Assembly (NCBI GenBank): GCA_943735955.1
Contig: OX030956.1
Coordinates: 1,995,912-2,059,911 of the forward strand
Origin: Piscicola geometra
Lineage: Eukaryota; Annelida; Clitellata; Hirudinida; Piscicolidae
DNA length: 64,000 bases
Direction of reading: 5' to 3'
This document shows positions 14,615 to 26,600 of this stretch, piece after piece. Positions within the stretch are counted from its first letter, which is position 1; every line of letters begins with the position of its first letter. Under the pieces are notes generated by a model, which saw only the letters and a program-made list of their open reading frames with translations, had not been told where the DNA came from and made no database searches. Both the position numbers and the translations under genes were made by a program.

Positions 14615-17600
14615 GTGAGTGGAGTGGTTGCAATGGAGATGCTTGTTTGCAGGAGGAAGTGCATAAAAAAGTTCTTCAGCGGACAATGAATCTCTGGTGC
14701 AGATTTTCCGATTTCTAATCGGATCATTTAATATTTGTCTTATCTTATGCAGATTATAAGCGCTTAAGAATAATTTTATGCGTTTGTGCTTGATTGGAAA
14801 ACCTTCTTTTATGTATAAAATTCAAACCCATCAAACTGAGGTTTATGCTTGTAGTTAAACGTGTTCTTTTATTTTTTCTTTTTTAAGATAAACCTCTTAT
14901 AAACATTTGAAAGAGCCTCAAAGCTTCCTCATTACTTGATGCACTTAACTTCTCAATTAAACAGAGCTTAAGCCGAAAATTCACACTAAACTCCGTTCAA
15001 CTCACTATCTTTCCAAATATAGCTTTTGTCTAATTAACCTTTGGGTACTTTCTCATGTGTAGGTCATTCCGTTTAACATTCCTTTTGCTTTTTTATACAG
15101 TATATCATGCTCGCCATCATAACTTCACTACTTGCTGTTTATGCAAATAATCGGCGAACTTTCTTCATACTGGGTTGCTAATCTCAATTGAAGTTCTCCT
15201 CTCATTTAAAAAACCAAGGTTTTTCAAACATCTGCATCAAGCCACTTCGTAGCCACTCGTTCAACTCCTTCAAACTTCTCCGGAACACGTTCACTTGGAT
15301 GAAACTCTCAACACGAACAACCTGCAACACTTGACTTTTTTGAGAAATGACGATTGAATAGAGGCTCTTAAAGCAGCTTTGATCCGAAACCATCTCTTAA
15401 ATCTTTCCTTCAAAGGCATTTCACTTGGTTCAGTCGTCTATACCCCTCAAAAGAACTCGAGAGTCCATCTATATCACTCATCTACCGCATCTATATCAGA
15501 TTCTTTTCGAACACAAATAAATTAAACCCTCAATTTAATTTTGCGCTTTTATGCAATTTCTGATATTACTGCGGCCTAAGAGATTTATGGCCTTTATTGT
15601 CGTCCTGCCATATTCAATTCCTTCTATCCAGCCGTTGCTTGTACCGGCCCAGTAGAAACATCAAAGAAATATTGCAGTATTCAATTTAATCCGTATATCT
15701 TTAAGCATCATTTTATCTCCGTTCCATCACCTCTGACCTTCCAAATTTCTTCCATAAGTTTTCGTTCGTCATATCAGCACTTCATTCTGCCGTTTTCCAC
15801 AGTTTTTCGCAATCTTCCTTCATCAGCCAGTCCAATCAATGCACACAATAAAAGAACATATTTTTATATTCTCACACAAACATGTAGAGTAATTCACGAC
15901 CCGTTCAGAATACCTAAATACGCAATGCTTTCTTTCGAAAAGCCTTCCACATAAAATAGAACAAACAAAAAACACTAAAAAATCAAACTTTGTAAAAAGA
16001 AAAATAGGAAAAACGTATAAGAATTTTAAAAAACAAAGAAAAAACATACAAATTTCTTGCACTCATGTTCCCAATATATCATAATGTATTGATAGCAGAC
16101 ATAAATATTTATACCACATTTTCGTGTTAAATCAGACTTAGCTCGTAATTCAAACTAAACAAAGCGACCTCCTGGCCAGCAAAGCACTTGCGACTCCCAG
16201 CGTCTCAACTATCTTCTTCTATGCGAAACTGCATCTGAGGATTCTATGCAAAATAAAAATGATGTGAACTGAAGAGTATTTTTAATTTTTTTATTAAAAT
16301 CATTTTATGCCATGAATTATGTCTTTTAGCAAAATATAAAAATTCAAAGTCGATTTGCGCCATTTCTCTCACTGCAGCAACCACAAGGCATTAAATCACA
16401 TTCTGGAAAGATTATTTTTTATCTAAACCACCACTTCATTATTACCCACCTTAAAAATATCACCTTTACCAGAGCATCATCACCACCACCACCGTCCTTT
16501 TCACCCTATCTCCAGAATGTCCTCCAGGCTTCTACAGACACAACCGGGAATCGAACACGTGCTCCGAGTGCCCGGTCAATTCTGCTGCAGTCGACCATGG
16601 CTCAGTGTTGTGCCTTTGTCTCTCAGGCTACCAGAGATTCAACTCCAACGCTGTAGACCAGCCGTGTTATTGTAAGTTACTTCTTGCAGCATCCATTTTT
16701 TCCTGATTATTTATAGATTTACGTTCAAATCCCCTCGTGATTAAGGTGCATTCAAGCGACTTTTAATAACGCATAATTTAGTGCGGATTTATGTGGGGTT
16801 TGTGGGTTAGTTTATATAGTGTGTAAGTCGTTTATAAAGCTTATAATCTGACTAGGACTAAAGTGCTCGTAAAGTTAAGCATCGTTCTGGTAGCTTGCTT
16901 CAAACTAGAGCTGTGTAGGGGGAAGAGGGTAAAAACTGAACTTGATAAAATGATAATATAAGTTAACGCCGAGTCAGATGGTAGTCAAGTGCAAAGGCAA
17001 AAACCTTGATTAAATTGTTGTGAATCATTTTCATTATATTTTTTTTCCTTAACTAGTAAACCTTTTTCCCCTGCAGTGAGTGTCAGTCCCATTGAGAAAC
17101 TGAAAGTCTTCAACATCTCCAAGACCTCTGTCACACTCACGTGGATTGCCCCTCCTGAAATATCAGTTTCATCATCATCGTCATCGTCGTCATCATCATC
17201 ATCGTCGTCGTTCTTTAGTTATGTTGTGGAGTGTCCAAAGTGTGATCTTCTCGATTCTGTCTCTTACCACCCTCCCCTCCATTCTCTCACCAACAAGTAA
17301 GAGTTTTTTATTGTTACCCTTTGTAAACTAAGCCATCAACATTCGAAAATAAGTCAAAAAGTGAAGTTCGCACTGGATGATAGTTCACCTTGTTGTAAAC
17401 AAACATAATTCAACTTTCAATAACATTTATATTTTTCAATGGATTTTCAACCGCCTGCTTATAGAATTGAAATCAGTTATGAGTAATAAGGCGTGGTTCT
17501 CCAGTCATTAGTCTTGATTAATCGCATCATCCATCTTAATTGCAGCATCTCAATCCTTCATCTTCCTCCCTCTTTTGCCTCTTCCGTCTCAATCAATAAC

Positions 17601-20600
17601 TTCTTTCTACCACCTCCGTTCTCATCTATCTTTCCTAACGGCCAATTCCTCAATTTACGATCTATTTTGTACTTTCAATTAATTATTTTTTTATCTTTCA
17701 CCAACATTCTTCTTCTCGTCACCAATCATTTTCATCTCACGACCACTGAACGTCAGACATTAATTTCATTTTTCACACTTCTTCAAACTAATTCCTGACC
17801 GGATTCGTTTCACTCACCATTCAGTAGCAACCTTATCATCGAAAGCAACCTTTAAATTCACGGATAAAACCTCTACAAAAACTTAAAAAACTTAAAAATC
17901 AATTTTAAAGACACCTTCCACACGCAGTCTGAGCATCAGAGGTCTGGAGGAGAACACTGCTTACTCCGTGAGCATCCTTCTGCGCAACAACCACCTGCGA
18001 GACAACTACAACAACTCAGCAGCCTCCATCCGCTTCTACACTCTCTCTTCTTCTTCCCCCGCGTCATCCGACTGTGAGTGTTTCCATGTGCTTTTGTTAA
18101 ACTTGTTAGTGTTTTCATGTGGTTCAATTAAATTTATTTCTGTTTAAATGTTTTGGCAAAGCGTGCTTTTAAGCTTTATTTTAGATAACTTATTTCAGTT
18201 GATTTCATTTTTTATTCATGCATCAAAGCATCACAAACGTGACTTCTGCGTTGAAAACTGCCCTATAATTACATTTAAAACTTGTATGTTCAGAACGCTT
18301 TTCAAATTCATTTATTCAACGAAAAGCAAACATTTTTCAAAGACCTTCTGGCGGCTGACCTCAAAGCGTTCAGCAAACAATGCCTTAGTGCCTCTCGTTG
18401 AGATTAATCGGCATGCACCTCTTCTTCTTCATTCTCACTTATTTTAATGCTTTTTGTCATTTCATTACTTTGACCCATCAGTGATGTATAAGACAGTTGC
18501 AAGTAAATATTCACTATAATTGCCATAATTTGCATCATGGAATTGTTGCAAATGCATTAATGGTGAATTTTTTTATAACTGGCCCCTAAATATGTTGTAT
18601 TTAAGAAAATACATTTGAACAGGCTTTGTTTCGCTTCGTAAACCCAAGCAATTGCAAAATGATTTTTCTTTGGCAAAGAGGCCCAACGAATTAATACGCA
18701 GGTATGAAAGCGAATGGAGCTCATAACTAACCGGACATTACTTTAGCAATTCTTAGGCAATAACATTTTGGAAAGCCTTTGTTTATTTCACTTTTTCAAA
18801 ACTAGAAAAAAGTTTTTAACACATTTTTTTTGAAAAAAGTATAGAAGGAAAAAACCATTTCCTTAAGCGTCCTTTGCCTCTATTTCAGTTTTCATTTTTT
18901 ATCAGTTGTTTAAATTATTCATCAGAATGCTCTTCTAAAAGCCGACATTAAGCCATTAAAGCTTTATGATTCTGAACCTGCAACGCTGGAGAGTAACTGT
19001 GTGTTGCTATATAAATATTTTTAGATTTTACTTTTTGTCTTAGTATAATATAACTTTCTCTTTCTTTTGGGAAGGTTTTGTGAGATACTCTCAAACGATC
19101 GCATTCTCAACTCAAACTCGAGATTTCCCCCTCATACCATAACCTCTGCCATCCCTACAATCACTTACATAATTTACAATACTACCACTACTATCATCTC
19201 TTCCTCCATTCACAACACCACAACCAATCCCATTGCTACCACTACCCCAAACACACAACAATCTTCGCAGTCACTCCGGTGCCTGACATTCTTGATGACG
19301 ATCCTCACTATGACGTCACAGCACCCACGATGAAGGCCTACGTCAGTGACGTTGGCGACGACAGCTTGACGCTGAGATGGAACTGCAGTGGCAAGGATGA
19401 TAGTAGTGTCGACAACAACAACAATGTTAGTGTCAACAACAACAACTGCTCCACTCTAAACGTATACACTTTCGAGATTCTGCTTTACAACGACAACAAC
19501 AGACAACTCACCACACAACACGTGCAACAACACAACTACGTCACTCTCACACACCTGCAACGCACGGCTCTCTACACACTCAGGGTTTGTAAATAATGTT
19601 TCAAAGTTTTTTAAACATTGCAAAAAAGTTTTTTTCATCAGTGTTTGCATAGCAGTTAATTCAGTCTTTTTTCTCTGTGTTGTTTTTTCAACCCAAGATT
19701 ATGCAATACATTCAAAACAGACTTTGTGAAATGAATGGAGAATTAAATTCAGTAGAATGTTGGTATATGGAGGCATGCCTTTCAAGCTAAAACTCCCATT
19801 TTGCATTAAAATTAAACTTTTTAATTTAAAAATTACACTTGGAAATTATTTTTGTACACTAAAATAATGTGTCTAAAATTTGTAAAAAAAATTAATTAAT
19901 TATTCAAAACGTTACAGAAAATCTTTTCTGAAAACGTTAAATGTTTTATAAAGTTTTCATTAGCCAGTTCCCTTGTGCTATGTAGCCTTCTTAAAACAAG
20001 TTTTTTTAATAAATAATGTAGAAAACCATTTACTTCTTTCATTTATTTTCTCATTTTTTTGAATATTTTTTTAAAATTGTTTCAACATACACTTCTTCCT
20101 TCTTTTCTCCTCCACTCCACCTCCACCTCCATTCCACCTCCACTCTACCTTCACTCCAGCTCCATTCCACCTTCACTCTACCTTCACTCCACCTCCACTC
20201 CACCTCCACTCCACCTCCACTCCACCTCCACTCCACCTCCACTCCACCTCCACTCCACCTCCACTCCACCTCCACTCCACCTCCACTCCACCTCCACTCC
20301 ACCTCCACTCCACCTCCACTCCACCTCCACTCCACCTCCACTCCACCTCCACTCCACCTCCACTCCACCTCCACTCCACCTCCACTCCACCTCCACTCCA
20401 CCTCCACTCCACCTCCACTCCACCTCCACTCCACCTCCACTCTACCTCCACTCCACCTCCACTCCACCTTCACTCCACCTCCACTCCACCTCCACTCCAC
20501 CTCCACTCCACCTCCACTCCACCTCCACTCCACCTTCTCTCCATCTCTTCACCAGGTTAGAGGCATGAGACACGATGGAAGATGGACTTCCCTTTCGAGC

Positions 20601-23600
20601 CCTGTATACGTCAAGCTGATTGGTCAGTGGGGTTTTGGCGCGAGAAAAGAAGGGAAAGGGAAAATGGAGAATAGTTGGTTAAATTTAAAATTTTGTGATC
20701 TTTTCATTTCGTACTGCTGCTTCCAAAAAGTAGTACAATTCCCAAAACATTCCCAATCCCAATCAATGAGTTATCTAAATCTGCATTCAAATCTCTGCAC
20801 AGACGCAGTTGTCAATCAAAACTACAACTCAGACGACACTCGTCTGGTGGGAGGAGTTGTGGGCGGAACGTTGGGGGGCTTGGTCTTTCTGCTGGTGATC
20901 GTGCTGGTGTTGGTGTTGTTCTATGTCAGGTTGGTTGGTGGATAGGTGGTATCAATAGATGATGAAGGGGGGTGATGATTGTCATGATGATGGTAAGGAT
21001 GATGGTAAGGACAATGGTAAGGATGATGAAGATAGTGGCTTAAGAGAAGTAATAATTTTAAAACGTTCTGGCTTTGAACGATAGAGAAACAAAACATGAA
21101 GCTCAATCGAAGCGCGCTATAAATCAATGTGGACCCATTTTATATACTTACATGATGGTGACAACTGGAGCATGAAAAAGATGATAAAAAGATAAAACTG
21201 AGAATATTAACAACTTTAAACTATTAATACAATTAAAAATTTATTTAAAATCAAATAAATGATAATATTATACATAGAAACAATGATGTTATAAAAAGAG
21301 TTAAAAAAATAATATAATAATAAATTAAAATAATAAATATATACTTTTCTTTATTATTTTTACAATAGACGACGCAGGAAAGGCTCGAAGGGATGCCACA
21401 ACTCAAACAGTGACTGCGACATTCTCAAGTACATCAATGGTACTAGCATGCTAACAATAATAAGAACAATAAAATAAATTATTATATAATAATATTGAAA
21501 GACTATAATTTATAAAAGAATAAATTATTGTTTTCGATTAATCGAACACCCATTTCTTTCTTGGTTTCTTGAAGTCGATAGAGATCGTTCGTCCCTTTTT
21601 ATGAATGCACTTTCGATGCTTTACTCAAATAGTTTTCCAGCCAAATACCGGCTTCATTGATTTGAAAGAAGCATTTTATCAAATGCATTAACATACAATG
21701 CCAATAGAGGCGTCAGAAAAGGCATGAGTTAGTGAAAAGCCTCGAAGACATGTGATCCAATTGCCACATTGAAAAAAAATTAAACAATCTCTCAACAACT
21801 AATCCCTGCCACAACAGCCACCATGATCAAGCCCGCTCCACAGCGACCAAACAATGCTACTTTTTCTGAAGGTGAAGATCTTGTCAACTCAACTTCAACT
21901 TCTTTTAATACAGAGCCTCTATTAATACCTTTACCATAATATGCGTTTTAGCATTTCTGTATTTCTCGTCACTATTAAACAAATAAAAATTTAAAATTCG
22001 TTTATTTCTTTCTATCGTCACAATTTTTCACACCATTGAATCTTGTAATCATAAACTTATAATCTCTCACCCTTCAGCCACTGTGAAGTCAACACAGAGC
22101 AACCACATCTATGCCGATCCAACCACTCTCTCCACGCATCTTGCTCCGTCTGATCCCAACAACAACAATCCCACCACCACCATCCACTCCATCTCCAACA
22201 CCACCACTCCTCCATCTCTCAAGTGCCTATTGGTCAGTGCAGACTGCGTCACAGTTGGGAACCTAGTCAGTCAAAGTAGGTTTTTGATACCGCTACCGTT
22301 ACATCTCCATTAAAACCCTCTTTTATATTCTTTTTGAAATAATATTTTAGAATATTTTCAATTTTAAAATTTATATTTTAAAAAATTTATTACTTATTTT
22401 GGTAATCTTTTTGAGAATCTTAATCACGTGTCTCACTTACTATCTCCTCTTTCAACGCCTCCCTTGATGCCTTCAGAGGCCTTCATTAAATGATGCCCTT
22501 TGCAACTTTTCCTGCTCACATTTCTAATCTTTTTGTCTCATTTTGCTTTTCAGCATACCATTAAACACTCATTCTGACATATTTTGTGGAAAAAAGACTT
22601 TGCAATATTTATTTTTAGTTTTATTATACAAAAATTCAATATAAAAAATAATTAAAAGTCGATATTTAAGTATTAAAAACATGTAACAAACAGCTTGGTC
22701 TGGTAGGTTCCACTCTGGACTGCTGTTGACTGCAGATAGGAAGATCAACCGGTGATGATGATGATGTTGCTGATGATGATGATTGTGATGATACTTAGAG
22801 TAAGAAAAGTAAAATAAAAAGTGACAAAGAACGAAATAAAAACTCCAGTTCGTCAACAGCTACAGCACGACTATAACCAGCATCTTGTCATAAACTCCCC
22901 ATTAGTCCTAGCCCCTCCCCCTCCAGGTCAGTGACAATAGAGATACTCGAGAAGGGCTGTGCATACAGGGGAAGGGTCAGTGACGTCAGAGTGGGAGTGG
23001 GCGTGGCTTCGAGGCTGGACCACGTCAATCTCGCGAAGGTGAGTAGGAATGGGAGACGAAGGAGACTCACTCATAAAACTCATCTTGTCAATGCGAGTTA
23101 CTTCGAGATAACATCGCAACAAACACTGTCTAAGGACGACCTCTTCGTGCCGATGAATAGATTCTTGATTTACAACGCAGCCTTAGTTTACTGGCCGCAT
23201 AAGCGCATCGACTTGTTTGTCGATATGAGTTAGGAGGCTGTGTGTGACGAGGGTAGCAATGCCGGAAGCAAGCACGTCAATAATCCCACAAATAACAAAG
23301 ATAAAAATTAATAACTAATTGTTTAGTTTTCGGGTTTTTTGTTTACCAATGTCTTGATGGAGTTTCTTTAATCATTAACAATGCTTTCTTTCATTTATGC
23401 TACTTTATGGGCTATTCAAATTGTTATTTCAGGTGGAGGCGTTCGTAAGCGACGACGTGGCGATGATTGTGCACGAGTTCATGCTGTACGGAAGCCTCGG
23501 AAGCCTCTTGCTGGTGAGTCGTTTCTCAAGTTATTTCTCGCCTGCGAATAGTTTATTTACCGAGAAATGATTACTTTTCAGAGAGTTTTTCAACATTTCA

Positions 23601-26600
23601 GTATTGCTTTAATATTAAATGGACTTTTTAACGACTTGCTTTTCCTTTCGCACGAAGTCACACTCCATAGTTTTAAATGAAAAAGTCAAGTTTGCCACTA
23701 CATTCGAAAGTGTTTGCAGGTGCTGGGGTAATTGTATTTCTCATAATTACTCGCTCATTTCTCTTCATACTCGCCACTCACCCTAATTGCAAACTAACAT
23801 TTTCACTCTGACTAATTTTGAAAGTAGTTTTAGTTGAAAAAATAATAGTTTTTTTCAGTTAAACTAAAAAAATGAATTTTATTCTCTAGAGCATGAATAA
23901 ATGTAGTCAAAAAAGAAGGGAGATAAATCGAGCGAATAGTTTGTTTCAACTTTGGAAGCTGGCATGAGGGCAACATGTGGATAATAAAGTAGTCGTCTCT
24001 GAATTTCAAAGGGATGAACATGGGGTGGGTCTGGGAAGACATGCAGTAATGATTCAAAGGCACTATATCAGTGCTTTTGCAATTTTTATAAGTTTTATAA
24101 AAATGTGAAAAACTTATGTAAAATTCTTTTTTTTAAATAGGATGTTAAAATGATTTTAGAAAAATTATAGCCTATAATTATTCTATAGTTTTTTTCGTGT
24201 TTCAATAATGCATTAACAAAGAATAAAAATTCTAAGTCTGTCTTAGTCTGCTGAGACACTAGGTCTTTTTCGAGGCAAGATTGGTGAGATGACACTCACT
24301 TCAAAGTGCGGAAGGGAAAGAAGCCTTTGAGAAAGGATCTTCATTGGTGAAATAGTCGCAATTAACCAGTAAATGCAACAGAATAGACTGAAAAGCTCAA
24401 CAAAAACTTGAATTTAAACAAAAAATTGCGTTTTACAAAACAATACTTTTAAAATATTAATAATTACCTTTTAAACAGAAAAAATGCATGAAAAACTTTT
24501 GTAAAAGAAAATGTATCATTGAAACGTTGAAAACTATATAGACTGACATTTTCCAGTGAATTTTAAATCGCAACTGTTTCAACTCTAAATTCTTATAATT
24601 AAACAACACTTGTACCGTTCAACTACACCATTCGATCACAAAACTACACCACTCATCAACCTCAACCATTTCATTTTTGTATACATCTCGGATTAATTCA
24701 TCCATCAGACGTCTTCAGACACCACCGATCCACCCACCTCCACCCTGGTGAACATGGTGATGGACGTTGCCAAAGGAATGCTCTACCTGAGCGAGAAAGG
24801 CATCCTGCACCAAGTGATTTGGCTTGGCGACTCACTGATGAATAACAATTAAATAAATTTATTTGAATAAGTTGGAATAAATTAAAATCTCTATTATACT
24901 AAAAAGTAAAGTGTACAACTCTAGTAAACAAAATATTTAGTGAATGGTTTTAAGAAATTTTGACAATTTTTCTCACAATTTTAAACCATTATTTATCCAA
25001 CCAATGATCAAATCCAAACTAATGCACTTATCCAAATTAAACTTAACCACCTATCCAAACTTCATTTATTCCCCGCCAAACCACTCGGCAGACGCTCAAC
25101 ACAGACAGTGTTCTGGTCAACTCGAAGCTGGTCTGCAAGGTGGCCTGTCTGCATTCGCTTCTCACCACTGATGCCACCTATGACTTGCACTCGGCTTCCT
25201 ACCAAACCGACGTGAGATGGCGTGGTATTGGGTGATTGGTAATGGGTGATTGGTAATGGATGATTGGTAATGGATGATTGGTAATGGATGATTGGTAATG
25301 GATGATTGGTAATGGATGATTGGTAATGGATTATTGGTAATGGATTATTGGTAATGGATGATTGGTAATGGATTATTGGTAATGGATGTTTAGGCTTTGG
25401 AAATTATTTTGAGAGGTGGTTGTTGGAATGGTGTTTCATTGGGCGGGTTGATGGTAGATGGAAAGAGAAGATGGTAAGTGGATGAAAAGGATGGTTAGTG
25501 CGCTAGAGGTAGTTTTGAAAAACAGAAGTTTAGCTTTTATAAAGTAATATGAAGGAAGAAGTAAATAAGAAAGCACTTGATTTTTTTGCGACAAGATTAA
25601 TTCTAAGAAAGAAGCAGATAAGGAAACAGGAACAGAGTGAGTCACTGCAGAATCAATGCGACAAGGTTTATCGTGTTAGAGCACGACATTAATTGATGTA
25701 TCGACTGCTTTTGATCTCCAAATAATAGACCAATTTGTTCTTCGAAACGCCGTTTCTTTCAAATCCATAAAAAATCAATACTACGCAATCACGAAGTACA
25801 ATTACACTCGTGAAACCATGCAGCAACAACATTATTTCATGCCATCTGCATTTTTTCTCTCCATAAAACACACCTATCAAAAGCAACGATCTACAAGCAT
25901 TGTTCCGTCATTTAGTATCAGCAATCGACACCATTCACACAATCTAACACACAGTACTTTTCCTTAAATCCCACCCATCTCCTGCTACATCAATAGAAGC
26001 CAATACTTTCTCAGACTATTCACAAAAAATAAAAGAATAACTTTTATCATCCCCTTCTCTCACTCCCATCTCTTTCATCCTCTCATTCCCACCCCTTCAA
26101 GATTCCAGAGCCGTTGATACGTTGGACCGCTCCAGAAGTGTTGGCAGGCAGCAGGACATCTGTAGCCTCCGACGTGTGGTCGTTTGGTGTCCTAGTGTGG
26201 GCAACAGTGGGCAGGGGTGAAGAACCATACTCAGGTTGGTGTGATTTGCGCTACTGTGGTGTCGTGTGGTTTGTTGAAGTGTAGTGTGGTGTGTTGCAAT
26301 GTAGTTTAATGTTGTAGTATGAAACGTTTGGATATAAATTATAACTTATGATAAAGAAAGTTGTCTTCCAATTAAAATTTTTGTTTCTGTAACTTCAATA
26401 ATTTTATTCATTTATTTATTTATTCTTCCTCTAAACTTTGGCAAACATTTTCATTCATCACTACTTTCATCACTTTACACCTCATCATCATCATCATGAC
26501 CCCTCTAAGGCTGGAGCAATGAAGAGGTGGTGAGAGCCGTATCATCGGGAATGTGTCTGTCTGATCCTTCGGTACGTTGGAGAGTGATTGGAAAGTTTTT

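Larger units (their letters stand above)
17077..20622 (+). other. FNIII domains of the Eph-like receptor
   Basis: Two fibronectin type III domains, each split by an intron. The first (17077-17296 and 17928-18073) has the strand motif SVTLTWIAPPE, then a polyserine insertion coded by a TCA/TCG run at about 17166-17213, then YVVECPKC and the TAYSVSILLRN strand. The second (19271-19584 and 20556-20622) has DSLTLRWNCSG, an Asn-rich loop, TFEILLYND and ALYTLRVRGM. The Ser and Asn runs are low-complexity expansions inside domain loops. The intron between the two halves of domain 2 contains a large minisatellite that abuts the acceptor. Confidence 0.85.

Noticed and set aside
20051..20568. Long frames over the CTCCACCTCCA array on both strands
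   Set aside because: Array-derived, and the array sits in an Eph intron directly before a supported acceptor.
22280..22926. A hidden exon supplying the missing Eph glycine loop
   Set aside because: I tried each AG in this intron with both possible entry phases; every extension met a stop within a few codons or gave no kinase-like sequence.
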